DNA from: Cymbomonas tetramitiformis
Taxonomy: Eukaryota > Chlorophyta > Pyramimonadophyceae > Pyramimonadales > Pyramimonadaceae
Length of the DNA: 64,000 nt
Direction of reading: 5' to 3'
NCBI GenBank assembly: GCA_001247695.2
Contig: LGRX02030318.1
Coordinates: 37,403 to 101,402 of the forward strand
Shown here: piece after piece, positions 32,301 to 44,800 of the stretch
How the letters are laid out: each line of letters begins with the position of its first letter
Numbering within the stretch: position 1 is the first letter of the stretch
The notes under the pieces: generated by a model
What the model saw: the letters and a program-made list of their open reading frames with translations, nothing else
The model's database searches: none
What the model was told of the DNA's origin: nothing
Translations under genes and position numbers: made by a program

Positions 32301-33656
32301 AGCGGGCTTCATCATACGGTCAGTACATGCAGTGCACATCGAGCGGGCTTCATCGTACGGATAATAGGCACACCGCACCTCGAGCGGGCTTCATCGCATA
32401 GCGCCAGCATGCAAATTTCGAGCGGCTTCATCGCACGGCCACCGGTACGGCACCGCACTCGCTGAGCTGGTTTACTATACGGTCAGTACATGCAAGTGCA
32501 CCCGAGCGGGCTTCATCAAAATGGGATAATAGCATACCGCACTGAGCGGGCTTCATCGCACGGGGTCAGTACATGCAGTGCACATCGAGCGAGCTTCATC
32601 ACGGTCAGTACATGCAGTGCACCTCGAGGGGGCTTCATCGTATCGTCAATCGGCACACCGCACCTCGAGCGGGTTTCATCGCACGGTCAGTACATGCAGT
32701 ACCTCGAGCGGCTTCATCGTATCGTCAATCGGCACACCGCACTCGAGCGCTCACCGTGACGTCAGTACATGCAGTGCAATCTTCGAGCGGGTTTCATCAG
32801 ACGGTCAATCGCACACCGCACTCGAACGGGCTTACCGTACGGTCAGTACATGCAGTGCACCTCGAGCGGGCTTCATTGTACGGTCAATCGGCACACCGCA
32901 CTCGAGCGGGCTTCATCATACGGTCAGTACATGCAGTGCACCTCGAGCGGGCTTCATCGTACGGTCAGTACATGCAGTGCGCCTTGATCTTCCTGCTGAT
33001 TGCTTCATGCTGAGAGGTTCGGCCAGTGCTTGCTGGATGCAGGGAGCGTCACGAAGGTGGGTCAGATGCTGCGAGGCTTGGACCCCTTTGCCGGATCCGT
33101 GATGAAGATGAAAGGGCTTTCTTCAAAAGCAGAGTCTGCACTGCAAGACAGGGGGGGGCTCGCGCTCGTCATAGGCGGTGAGCATGAAGTGCTTACTGCT
33201 CAGAATCTCACTGTCAACAGTCCGTCGGTGGAGTCTTCGGACAGGCACATGACACATTACATCATACTATCGGTCTTGCTGCTCCTGACCAGCCTCAGCG
33301 GGCTGGTGGGAGGCATGCACTGGGCGCACCAAAAGCAGCGCAAAGCGGAACAGTGGGAAGACACCCGTCCCTCGGCACGTGAGTTGGCGGCAGCAGCATC
33401 CCGGTCACCGGCAGTCGGGGGCTTTGCCCGGGGCCCGAGAGGCGGCGAGGCCTCACAAGCCGGCCATGCGTATGCAAGCAGCCCGGCTGCACCTACTGGG
33501 ACCCCTCCCACATACCTCCAGCATGCGTCCCCTCCCATGCCTCCGAGCGAACGGGGCGGCAGTACGATGGCCACCTCGGCAGCCCCCTGGTTCCAGCAGC
33601 CGAAGGCTTTCCGGAGCAAAGTGGCGAGTGTCACCATGGAGAGGCGGATGCAGTGA
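29360..33656 (+). CDS. coiled-coil protein with C-terminal membrane segment, multi-exon
   Basis: Exons chain with matching phases: 29360-29500 (QASELGALDARLGTHEAS), 29674-29777 (LAVRDVRSLLPPEPSTLALL), 30358-30670 (repeats MLDAAATET, MLDTAAEET, MLDAAAAET), 31344-31517 (ETEQRELAQLQQEAQLKEHN) and 31679 to about 31808 (DEILRLRDMVSPPPPP, Pro-rich). The last exon, about 33011-33656, contains the transmembrane helix HYIILSVLLLLTSLSGLVGG followed by a basic, Pro/Ser/Ala-rich tail and TGA. The middle is Ala/Glu/Gln/Leu-rich with heptad-like spacing, so a long coiled coil is inferred. The order suggests a membrane-anchored protein with an extended coiled coil on one side and a 110-residue tail on the other. 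No named family was recognised. The phase into the last exon is unresolved, so an exon may be missing. Introns hold minisatellites. Confidence 0.6.
29911..30142. repeat. 54-bp minisatellite in an intron, first array
   Basis: Four to five units of GTCAGATGCAAGCTCGGCCT, then TGGTGCGAGGAGGGTCAG and CGTGTCCTCGGGAGCC, with a 54-bp period divisible by 3, so several frames stay open. It lies in the predicted intron 29778-30357. Confidence 0.92.
30725..30967. repeat. 54-bp minisatellite in an intron, second array
   Basis: The same 54-bp unit and orientation as at 29911-30142, again four to five copies, in the next intron (30671-31343) of the same gene. The unit variants CTGAGGAGGATCAGC and AAATGCAAG are private to this array. 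Confidence 0.92.
31226..31312. repeat. CACACGTGACAGCAG minisatellite and (CAG)n
   Basis: GCACACGTGACAGCAGCA repeats about four times with a (CAG)6-7 expansion in the middle (31258-31280), just upstream of the exon at 31344. It is intronic in the proposed model. Confidence 0.85.
31919..32990. repeat. 41-bp minisatellite with two alternating unit types
   Basis: Units share CTCGAGCGGGCTTCATCGTA but carry one of two heads: CGGTCAGTACATGCAGTGCAC (type A, from 31920) or CGGTCAATAGGCACACCGCAC (type B). About 25 copies alternate irregularly, many with small deletions. Long plus-strand frames here are repeat artefacts. The array fills the space between the Pro-rich exon and the membrane-segment exon. 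Confidence 0.9.
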
Positions 33657-36600
33657 GTCCCTCGTCTTGTTGGCCATTCCTCCCGGAGGAGAGCAACACC
33701 CTAAACCCTGAGTCTCACCTGAATCTTGCGTGGTGCATGCCAGCACAGGGTATCGCGGTGTGCCGTTGGCCGTATCCTGTAATTGCACGCTCCTTCAAAC
33801 TTAGGTCTACCTATTCACAACTTGGGCCAAGCAGACATGACCCCACAGCTTGACATCCGTGTTCTGACCCATTTGGCAAGCTTGACGCGCCGAAGCACGT
33901 GCAGGCCTCAAGAGGAGCGTGCCCAGCATCGCGCACCTTTCACCAGTGAGCCTTGTGGTAGACAGGGGAGAGAGGTCCGCTGTGATCAGGGCTTTGCCGA
34001 TACTTCGCCGATGATTTCATTTTCACTCCAGTCAAGGGCATGATGCTCGACTCTAACCCTCTCGGGACTGATGCACTGCACAGGTCCTCAGAACAGGGAG
34101 ACCCCTACGCTCCTCATGCTCAAGCTGCAGGGAAACGGGCCGATTCTCAGTATTTAGACGCTGTGGGCAGCAACAACCCTGCAGCGTTAAGTGGGAGCCA
34201 ATCACACCGGGTGCGGTGCACTGAGCTGATGACCCGCATGATTTGTGTGCAACTTGATCGAAAAGTGATATTTGGAGGCAATGAGCCACTCAGATAGATG
34301 ACTGCTGATAAGTCCATGATCGAAATTGGTCCGATGCCTGGGTGGCACTGCATACAGAATGCGCGCTCCTGTTTCCGAGGGAAACCGTTGTGAAGAAGGT
34401 CCTTCGCGTGTTTCGTGCAGGGCATGGGAGATACGAATGCAAGGATGTCACAGCGTGTTGTAATGCGAGCTCAAGAACTTTGACGACCTAACAATACATA
34501 CAATGAATACAAGAAGGTAGGCGTTTCCGTGCATCCCTTGTGATCGCGCACGGGGAATGGAGGATGTATGTTCCAATGGCCTTTTCAGGCAGAAAATGGG
34601 TCCTTGAGCGGGTGAATGCGAGACTGGTAGCATTCCCCAGTAGATTATAGCAGTGGTTGATACTACAGCCTGTTTCCATGCCATGCGTTCCCTACACCTG
34701 CAACACCTGGCAGTTGAACATTGATTGCATTGGGGGCCGTCAAGTCAAATTTGCAAGTTGGGAGGAGATGCTGCATGAGTATCGTACATTTTACATGTAC
34801 GTGCATGTTACTCGTTCATGTAGAAAGAAAGAAAGAACAAACGAAAAAGACACCCCTTACAGGGTATGGGGCTATTTTGAGACTGGAGCCTCGCCCTTTG
34901 ATCAATTCACGGATTCCCTAAGAGTTTGGCCCTATGATGTGTAGTGTTGTGGGTTAAGTTAGGCGGATGCTTTCTAAGTAAGGAGATATCTGCCCGTAGG
35001 GATCGGCATCGCCCAGGATGTGTGCTCCCTGACCGCGACGTCCTGTGTTCCGCGTCTGCTGAATGCCTTGCAACACACGGAACACTACAGCACTAGGATC
35101 GTATGATTGGCTCTGGAAAGGATTGTGCCGCTGGTCTCCGTTGATTTGCTGCCTTGCTGTTTGGTGGTAGCAGGTCGTCCACTCAGTTACTGTTGCCGAG
35201 AGAAATGAATCTCAACGAAAGTTTGCCAGGATCTCAGATTCCCAGATCTACTATGGTGATTACGAGACGAAACCCAGGCGGCACGTCCACTCGATCCGCT
35301 GTAAATGCCGTTTGGGAAAAGCTGAACAGGTGAACAGCAAGAACACTCATACTTTATGTGTGTCAATTCGTATCACAGAAATAGTAATGTCATGAATGCA
35401 CCGTTGCAATGCATTATAGATTACATTTGACGTCAGTGTGCATGGGTAGCACGCTGACTTTTGGTTGTAGGAAGTGTACTCTTTTTTTTAAATAAAAAAT
35501 ATCATTACACACAGAAAGATGCGAGAAACATTGAGATTTCCTACCACCAAATCGAGCAAATCATAACAACTTTAGCACATGCATGTTATATAGGTATACG
35601 TTGTATGTGTGTGTGCTTATCTTTGGACCGACTCCTTTGGCACACCGTAGCCGCAGAAGACCGGCTGCACTGTGTACCCACGCCGGGGATCAAAGGATTC
35701 AGCACACATTTCGGGACACTTATCCGGATTCTTCGGAGGTCACACGTGAAGAATGAGACCCCTAAGCCTTGCTGAGCCACCCAAGCCCCTCTGCATCCGC
35801 ACCGCCGGCGCACTGCTGCCTTGTGCCTGAAGCCGGTTCATCCCTGCCCTCCGAGCTGCGCGAGCCAGAGAGAGAGAGTGTGTGTGTGTGTTTGCTTGTG
35901 TGTATATATAGGTGGGAGACACATATTTATGCTCGTCGGGCAGGCGGCTTTATGGCGTGCTTGTATGGTTTTGTTGGGATGTTTTAGGTGTCCATGCTGT
36001 GTGGTGTGACTGCATTCATGGTATAACCATGGACCAACGGGTCCCATCCATTGACCGTGTGAGCCACTGGGGGACATGCCTGCAGGGTCCGCTTACTCCA
36101 TAATCCAGAGACTAACAATTGTTGGGCGATGATCGGTCACATCGTATCATCTTTCCATGCTGATTTGCATCTGGGTTGGGAATATGTATCGGTTGGTGGT
36201 ATATATTCACGGCCCCGCCCTGCTCTTGATTTGCTTCTCACATCCATGGGGATGATGGTGGGTTGGCTTTTGTCGGCTGATCTCATGCCATTCAGTGTGT
36301 GGGTTTTGGGGTGGGATCAATGATTTGGCTGTTCTGAGCGCTCTAGCTGCTATGGACGTTCTGGTTGTTCGGGTCGTTCCGGATGCTCTGACCGTTCTGG
36401 CATTTCGGCCGATCTGACTGCTCTTGCCGATATAGCCACTGTGGCCGCTCGTCGGGCAGGCGGCTTTACGGCGAGTGTGCATGGGTGTGGGGGCGGGATC
36501 AATGATTTATCGTCTATCGATAGCCGATGGTCGTGTTGGTGCTGGCTGGCTTGAAATTCGGAGGTTTTTTGGGTGATCTGTCGTAATTAATGGTTTAAAT

Positions 36601-38722
36601 CGGTTTCGCTCTGCGTGCGATTGTGGATTCAGCCATTGGGGTTGTGTAGCCTTTGTCGATGTATGAATAATAAGAAACTGAGATAAGGGCATATCGATGA
36701 TATACTTAACCATATCGTAAATCTACGGCCATAAGGTGTACCTAACCAGCACTAAATGCCGGTTTATTACCATTTTCTATATGGTTTTCTGTTGATGATA
36801 TCAGGGACATAAACTTGGATGACCTGCTTATGTTTTCGTGAACGAATGCGTGATGCAATAGCATACGTGCTTCGCGCTATGGACTCTACCATCTCGCGCT
36901 TGCTGACGCATCAACTGATGCGGGCACTGTACGCATGGCATGGCGTACTCGTCGTTAAAGAGGCAACGTGCCCGCTGGATCCGATACGTACCGCACACAA
37001 TGCGTGCGCACTAGGCGATGTGACACCAGAAACGACGGTGATGATTTGTCATTTGATCGTTTCATTAACACTCTTTGTATTCGGCTCTCCCTTTGTGCGC
37101 GAGTTCGTACCACACGCATGTCTTGTCACACGACTTTAGCACTTTACATACAGATTATAATCATATACACTTCGTATATATATATATATATATATGATAT
37201 GATATAACTAAACAGTCGGGGAGGCAGGTGGCAACGATGATACCGAGAGTCTAAAGTCAAATAAACAAGATAACGGAAAGGGTTTTGGGGATCGAGCTGC
37301 TGACACTAGAGTATTCATTATAGGTCAGCACTGCACGACAACCGGGCGAGGGGTGAAATTGAGGTACACCACTGCTCACTCCCGGGGGTGGGAAAATGGT
37401 CACTGCATCAAGGGGGTGTTACTTAAGCATGGTTGCGCTGACGGAACAGGGCGTAGCGAGCGAACCGCTTCGATTCGCGCGGCGTGCGAGGTGTCCCAGC
37501 TCACTAGAAGAGCGGCGGAATACTATTTGTAGGGTGGTTGGTGGGGGTAGTTCGAAATGCAGGCAGGGTTCGGGTCTTACGCGCACGTGTCGCAAGGCAG
37601 AAAAAAACTGGACCGTCATACAGTAGTATCAAGTATGGGATGGCATGGTCAAAAAAAATTACTCGGATGGCAACGAAGGCGCGTACTCCGTGACACACGA
37701 CAGCGACAGTCTCCCTACACAGTGAGAGAGTGGACAGTCATGGTCATGGTAGCCACGTAGCCACGGCAACATGCAAGGGCCGTAAGATGCGCTTGGATTA
37801 TCATATGGTCTCCGTACACTTAGACGATCTGCAGCCTTGTACGACAGCAATACTTGGACAATAGTAGTTGTACTTAGTTTTCGAAGAATTCCTCTTGAAT
37901 TTCTCTTGAGTGAGGGTTTCTCCCAATTTACCATGATATACGATCTCAAAACAACGATACACAACTGATATATATATATATATGTATGAACTGAGCATCT
38001 CCCCTAAACCCAAAACCTAGAACACTCGAACACTACTGTTAACTGCATAATATTTTCTGTGGGACGGATAATTAAGATAATATTCCCTTTGTGGAACCGT
38101 TTCTCCGTATTCTCAAACGAGACCAGAAATTCGAAGAAGTGAATCCCACGAAAATGGTTTGACTTGCTTTAGAAGACTCCAACGCTTGGATCAAGCAAAG
38201 CATCTCTCCGTACATACACCCACCAGAGCCACCAGAGGATACTCGACGGTATTCCGAATAATATAGACTCCATGCCGGTATTGACAAACTGGTGGGGCGT
38301 ACAATGCTCCGCGTCGTCTACCTTACATGTTTCGTGTTCCAAGTCTCAGGCAAGTGGGGCTCTCCTGCGCCTGCACAAACCATGGTCCTCAAAACCCCCA
38401 CGCAAATTCAGTTACCAGACTCCTTATCGAAGACCACACATACAAGTAATTCAATGTGCATCTGCGGCTGTCTCCTCAGATGATCCGGGAGACTCGAGTC
38501 TGTCTGGAAGGTGATTCTCGCCTCCACAAAGTTCCTTCGCTTTCGCAGAGTATTTTCTCTTGATGGCGCTCTTCATAGCATACTAGCAATGCTATGAAAC
38601 TTTTGGTTAAACTCTGGATGAGTTCGCTGAAATGTTGACCCCCTGCGTGATCTCACTGCCCTGAAACAACAGCTCATGTCCTCGGCAGCCTCCGTTCACG
38701 TGATATTTTTGCTTCCGGTCAG
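33657..38722. other. no supported gene; scattered simple repeats
   Basis: Five kilobases without a gene I can defend. Features seen: a GA/GT run at 35870-35905; a 26-bp duplication GTCGGGCAGGCGGCTTTAYG at about 35938 and 36452, with GGGATCAATGATTT also repeated at 36314 and 36495; (TA)n at 37172-37195 and 37966-37983; and a possible 106-codon frame at 36819-37139 without motifs. Part of the left end may be the 3' UTR of the preceding gene. Confidence 0.4.
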
Positions 38723-39308
38723 GTTAAGACATTTAGAGAAAGTACGAGAAAAATGCATTCGCCTGCAAGGAAGGGCCCTTGAAAAAGCGGAGGAGGCGGT
38801 TGAGAACGACAACGACGAGCGAGCCCGCTTTTACTTGCAACAAAAGCGCGATGCAGGAGCTCTCGTGGCCGAGTTGGACTCGAAAATTCTGTCTTTGAAA
38901 CAATTGGCGCGGCAAGATCCGGTATGTGGCTTGCGTGAGCTATTGGCGCATTGAATGATGCAGACTGCGCTTGTGATAGGCAGACGAACCCTACAAAATG
39001 TTTGTGTGCTGATGTGTTCGACAGATATAGAACGCTTCCCATCACAGAATATCTTATCCTAAGCTCCGCCGAAGTTCCAGAGAGCCCTGTAGTTTGCTGT
39101 AACACTCGGACTATGTTGGCCGCTCCACAGTATGACGCCGCGCTTGAAGAGATCCGCGCGGCGCTTCGAGACGAGGACGACCGAGAGTTCAGCCCCTTGA
39201 TTGTTGCCCAAAGCTCTGGTCCCTCTACGTCTCTCAAACAGCCAGTGTGGAACGCGGTGGACGTAGGCGTCTTCCTCCCTCAACTGGTCACTGAGTTCTT
39301 CAAATTCA
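38723..39308 (+). CDS. coiled-coil protein fragment, weakly Snf7/ESCRT-III-like
   Basis: Exon 38723-38921 lies between a CCGGTCAG acceptor and a GTATGT donor and encodes LRHLEKVREKCIRLQGRALE, then AEEAVENDNDERARFYLQQK and LVAELDSKILSLKQLARQDP. It ends in phase 0 and can continue directly at 39131 (acceptor CTCCACAG) with YDAALEEIRAALRDEDDREF and a hydrophobic end VGVFLPQLVTEFFKF (to about 39308). The pattern of a small-residue helix followed by a basic/Leu helix resembles the helical core of Snf7-type or PspA/VIPP1 proteins, but no signature residue proves it. It could also be an N-terminal part of the lipase gene downstream. Upstream exons were not found. Confidence 0.4.
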
Positions 39309-41100
39309 GGTTCAAGTGCACTGCCGATCTTCGGAAATCCCGCTTCCGGCTTGATAGTGAGACCCCTGCAGCCTAACATAGCTGGTCGTTCGTCCTGCAG
39401 TGTTTTGGCAGTATTACGCTTTCTTGTTAAGTATTCTTACCCTTTGCCCGCCCCCGCCAGTGAAAGCCGGTAACTGATAACTTGATACTTGGATTCCTGG
39501 CACGATAGATAGCTTTGTCTGGATTTCACCAACTTCATCTCACTTGTGAGGCAGTTGAAACCGACTGTACATGGTGTCTGTTATGCGCCACTTGAGTCAA
39601 TGCCCCACCAAAACCTGAAGTACCCCATGCCCTGCAGTAATCTCCCTCCCCTCCCCCGAGAAGACGATTCCCACCAAGCCGGCTCTCTTCTTGTCCGAAA
39701 AGCTCTCGGTGGAATTTTCTCGTTGTCTATCAACTTCAGGTCGGTGAGAGAAGTATGGAGCAACCCCTTGGAGCTTATCGGCGCCCTAAAGGATCTTTCC
39801 AGGGCGCAGCAAACCGCTCGCTCTGTTGAGCAGGAGGAGGTCCGCAGCCTTCCTCGTCACGTTCTGCCTTAACCTCGCTCTCGCGAGACCCGCGTCGCTT
39901 TCAGAGTTCCCGTCGCCACCTTTCTTCAGCTTCAGGTCTGAGTTGGGGTTTTTGTTCCGGTCGTCCTCGCAAGCACCACTTCGCATCTGCTCTTGCCGAC
40001 CTTCAGCACCGCTAGGCTAGGTTCGAGTTGCTTGCATCGGCGTATGGTGATGTTCAGCGATTTGATGATTGCCTTATGAAGTGTACAGGAAAAACGGCTT
40101 CACTTGTTATTTCAGTGTACTACTTTGACTTGAGATACAGAGGTCAAAAGTCTGCTAGCCCTCGCCCACCAGAGGTTTCACGGGTGGGGCAGACAGATCG
40201 GGGCAGTGCACCAAGGGCAGCCTTTATGGAGTCTAGGCCCCACTCTCAGGGGCGCACAATATTTTTTTATCAGCATGTCGCTGCTTCGAAATGCGATTTC
40301 AACCTCTGCCATTTCACGAGGCCTTTCTTGCCGGGTCTCGCTTTCTGTGCCTGGCGAGATACCTCGAGGTGGAACTCGAGACCTCGTCGTCGCATCGCAG
40401 CCGTTGTGGAGGGGCTCGCGAGTGACACACCGGGAGGGCACGTGGTGGACTGCCGCTGGAGTGGCGGGAGGTGGATGTGGGTTTTGCCTGTGTGTCAGCG
40501 TTTGAGCTGCGCTTCCTGGGCAGGTTGGAAGGACGTGGTCTATGGACGACTTGGCCCGGGGAGGCGGCTCGCTCCCGGAGCACGTTATCAGGTGGCCACC
40601 TCGTGCTTGTTATTGTACGCCCAAAACATGTTGCAATGTGCCAACCTTACAATAGAAGCGCCGGTGGACTGGTTGAATTGGCGCGCCGGACGGCGACGGT
40701 GTCTCGAGGGGATGCAGCCATTCCGCTGCCGTGGCCTTGCGATTTTCCCAACTCGCCATTCTCCTGTCCCTGTGTTCACAATGCAACCTTTTGTCTTCGG
40801 GCTTTCCGTGGAGGCATTATGCGGTACAGGGAGAGCTGTTTCTGTTTCCACGAGGAGGCCTTGACGAGGTAAGCGCACGAGGAGAAGAGTGCTTGAAGGT
40901 GGCGGTGCCCCGGAGAGACACCACACGCGGGCATCGACGGTGGCGGTGCCCCGGAGAGACACCACACGGGGGCATCGACGGTGGCGGTGCCCCGGAGAGA
41001 CACCACGCAGGGGCATCGACGGTGGTGGGGGCAAAGGAGGATGGGTTGGAGGGGGGGCAGGACGGCGAGGGAGAGTGCATGCTTGCTTGAGGCCTCGTAC
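39309..41100 (+). other. exon-like pieces and a 41-bp minisatellite, no model
   Basis: A coding-like stretch at about 39739-39870 (NPLELIGALKDLSRAQQTAR and SVEQEEVRSLPRHVLP) follows an AACTTCAG acceptor. Open frames across 40028-40872 shift frame repeatedly and contain no recognised domain. The region may hold 5' exons of the lipase gene; I cannot assemble them. Confidence 0.35.
40896..41030. repeat. 41-bp minisatellite, 3+ copies
   Basis: GGTGGCGGTGCCCCGGAGAG, then ACACCACACG and CGGGCATCGAC, repeats with 41-bp period; the last unit decays into GGTGGTGGGGGCAAAGG. Confidence 0.88.
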
Positions 41101-41587
41101 CAGGGCGACGACATGCTCCAGTGGTACACCACCATATCCGAAGACACGAGGGGACGCAATCTGATGGTGCAGCCTCGCCTTGGCAGGTTGAGGGTCTCTT
41201 TGCTGGAATATTGGGCCCAGAGCTTGGGGCCCGGGTTGGTACGCCGGCGGCATGCCATGCAGCCTACCAGTAGGATAGGCCCTCTCCGGATGACTGAAGG
41301 CAGTCAGCAGCTGCCTAGTGTAGTGGAGTGGCATGCCGACGTGGTGAATAATGAGCCGAGTGGCAGATATGCGGGGTGAAATGACCCATTCAAGTGGGAG
41401 GCTTGGGGGGTGAAATGACGTATTCACGTGGGAGGCCTATGAGATGAAATGACGCATTCACGTGGGAGACCCACAGGGGGGGAATTATTCCAGCAGTGAT
41501 TGCAGCTCTCTTTATTAGTGATGAGCGCTGCATTGGGCATCCCATAATGTGGCGAGAGAGGGGGGGGCGGGCATGAGGAGCATGCGT

Positions 41588-41748
41588 TGAGCAGCCCCAG
41601 GGGAAGCCCTCGAGCGCCACGTGGCCCCTGGGGAAGCCCTCGAGTGCCATGTGGCCCCTGGGGAAGCCCTCGAGTGCCATGTGGCCCCTGGGGAAGCCCT
41701 CGAGCGCCACGTGGCCCCAGGGGAAGCCCTCGAGCGCCGCGGCTGTCC
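41588..41748. repeat. 30-bp minisatellite, 5 copies, in a lipase intron
   Basis: GTGGCCCCTGGGGAAGCCCT, then CGAGTGCCAT, repeats with 30-bp period and C/T, A/T variants. Because the period is divisible by 3, frames remain open. It precedes the exon at 41837. Confidence 0.9.
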
Positions 41749-41836
41749 CGAAGGCAAACGGACTTTCTGCTGGCAAAGAGGGCCAAAGCGCGCCGCCTCG
41801 GTCTGACGAGTGCGCAGCTGTGGGGGCACTTGGCAG

Positions 41837-44800
41837 GTGCAAGAGTTTAAGGACGTGGCGCGTGTGTCAGAGCCGGCGTTCAGCGTGGTGTGGGAGCCGG
41901 CGTCGAGCCAGATGCTTGTGATGGTGCGCGGCCTGGATGAGATCTCCGACATTTTCACGTGCACAGCGGTGGCGCCACGGCCGCTGCTAGATGGCTGGTG
42001 CACCGAAGGCGTGCTGAAGTCTGCCGAGTGGCTCCTGCGCCGCCTCGCCCCGCACATCCAGCTGCTGAACCCTGCGAAGGTACAATAGCAACATGTATGC
42101 ATGTATATGTCCAGCGGTCTCATGAACTCTCGATGCTTTCACAAACCATTGTCCGAGGGATTCTCAATGTACCAATAAGCTGGCTTGTAGTATTGAATAA
42201 TCTCGTGTGTTCTCTTGACTATTGAATCTGCCAAATCTAGTGCAAGGCGGACTTGCTGCACCCCGTGCACGTGGATCCAACTGCTGCAACCCGTGCTAGA
42301 CCTCGTGCACGTGGATCCAGCCGCTGGACCGTGTGCCCTATGTCATCGCCACGTGCGCCGCCGCGTGGAACGGTGAGGGGGGGGGAGGATGGAGAAATGA
42401 GGCGCCACGATCCGATTGCATCGGCGAGAACAACAATTGTTGAGCATCCTAGCGCTCAGCCGCCATTGCTTGAACTGCTACAGCAGGAGGGGCGGTGCAA
42501 GATAGAGATTCACTTGGGGGCTCTGCGGGTGTGCCGGAGATGGACGCCACTCGATTTGGGCTCTGGTTCTTGAGGCACAGTCGAATTTGAGGAGCCAACT
42601 TTGCTGACGGGTCGGGGCAAGACATGCGGGCCAGTGACTGCGACTGGGTGGGCCGCACCGAAAGGGTTGGCTCTTAGATTGGCGAGCATAAGCTGGGTGT
42701 CGGGCAGGTGAGACCGGGCGTGTAAGACGATGGCTGCGCCAGGGCTTGCGCGGGGTGATGTGTGTAACATGGATGGGCCGGTTTGGGGTGTGGAGTGTAT
42801 GGCAGGTACGAGTGGCTGGTCACAGCCTCGGAGGAGCAGTAGCAGCTGCTGCCGTGGCGCTCGTGGTGGGACAGCTGGAGTGGCCCCAAGCCGGGCTGTC
42901 CTCGGAGCTCGGGCGGTCCGCATCCTGGAAGGCCCTCACATTCGGGCCGCCGCCGTGCGTGCAGTTGGGGCCCCGGCTGAGAGCCACACTGCAGGCACAT
43001 GCTCCCCCGTTGCCCCGCTGCCATCGCCCCAAATTCGGCCGGCTGGTGGTCGGGCGCCTCCGCATGGGCGTGCTGCAAGCCACAAGGGCATGGGAGCTTG
43101 ATTTGATCTCGGTTGGTATGACTTCTCTCCCGGTAGAGGGCATACCATCGTCACTGGCCGAGAGTGGATGTGCTTTGTGGCATGTCTGGCAACTTGCTGA
43201 TGTTGGCAAGAGTGCCCTAAACGCGAAAAGTGATTCGATGCGATGACAGATCATCGCATGACAGATGGATGAGCCGATTGTGGTGGCTCGATCAGATCGT
43301 CGCATGACAAATAGATGCGATGATTGTGGCGGTTCGATCAGATCGTCCCATGACAGATCGATGAGATGATTGTGGCGGTTCGTCAGATCGTCCCATGACA
43401 GATCGATGAGATGATTGTGGCGGTTCATTCAGATCCTTCGCGCATGACAAATAGATGCGATGATTATAGCGGCTCGATCAGATGTTCGCATGGCAGATGG
43501 ATGCGTGATTGGCGGTTCGTCAGATGCGTCGCATGACAGATAGGCGATGATGGCGGTTCGATCAGATCATCGCATGACAGATGGATGAGATGATTGTGGC
43601 GGTTCGATCAGATCATCGCATGACAGATAGATGCGATGATTGTGGCAGTTCGATCAGATCATTGCATGACAGATAGATGCGATGATTGTGGCGATTCGAT
43701 CAGATCATCGCATGGCAAATAGATGAGATGATTGTGGCGGTTCGATCAGATCATCATATGACAGATGGATGAGATGATTGTGGCGGTTCGATCAGATCAT
43801 TGCATGGCAGATAGATGCGATGATTGTGGCGGTTCGATCAGATCATCGCATGACAGATAGATGCGATGATTGTGGCGGTTCGATCAGATTCAGGGTTCTT
43901 CACAATGGTTCAAGTTTTGTATTACTTTGTCACCTCATTGGCTTTTCACATTGACCTCTCATCAGATATACCATGGCAAATAGACCCCCCCTCCTTTTCC
44001 CTCCCCATTCTCACCAGAAATCAAATTCAAAATCGAATCCAAAAATCGAGATGAGTGACGGTGACTTCTTGAGAGGGGCGACTTTCATGCCTTGAAATTC
44101 GATGGTGACTGTCACCCTCTGAAACTGTGAGCAATTTTCCAAAACTACGGGGTGCGAGTCATCCTTAGAAAGTGCTGGGTATCAGTCACAATCCAAAATT
44201 TTGGGGCAGGAGTTGTACTTCAAAACGCGGGGTACGAGTCACTCTCCGAGCCTTCGGGCCTGTGGGACCCTATCACCTTATGCAAATTTATTGAGGCACC
44301 ATTTGATCTCAACAGGGTGGGGAAATGGGGACACCGGGACCCAGGAGATGTGGCAAGTGGGATAAGGCCCAAGGGGGTTCCAGGAAAGAGGGATACGAGC
44401 GATTCTATCTCGGGAGATCCGTTGTGAGAGGGCCTTTGAGGAATGCGCCTGAGTAGTTTAAGGAAGGCTGCTCCGAGCTAAAGCGGTCCTTTCTATGATG
44501 ACAGGCGCATGTGACGACCCTCGTGAACGAGGATGACATTATCTCGCGTCTGAGCGAACAAAATGTCGAGCTTATGCTGAGAGAGGTGTCCACCCGATGT
44601 GCTGACCGCTCACGTGCTGGCCACGGTGCACTCTGTGCTGGCGTGTGGTGAATGTGATGTGTTCCTCACATACTCGTTGATATGATCTGAACGGCTCACA
44701 ATCCATCCACGCAACCCCTTGCGCCTGCCTGAGCTAACGTATGATATGCTATCCTTCGCCGATTTTGCCCACGTGCACGGGGGGAGGTTTCTATGCCCGA

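Noticed and set aside
31930..33102. Repeat proteins reading HAVHLERASSYGQ-like
   Set aside because: 41-bp period is not a multiple of 3 and frames break with unit indels.
36819..37139. 106-codon plus-strand frame
   Set aside because: No motif, splice context or poly(A) signal; length is within chance for this window.
37419..37698. Contamination by vector or bacterial sequence
   Set aside because: The translation vaguely recalled common vector-derived peptides, but no recognisable vector element or bacterial gene is present and the flanks are continuous.
40028..40872. 278-codon frame
   Set aside because: Coding impression moves between frames, Arg/Trp/Pro composition is that of GC-rich noncoding sequence, and a minisatellite follows. 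It may contain real exons but not this protein.
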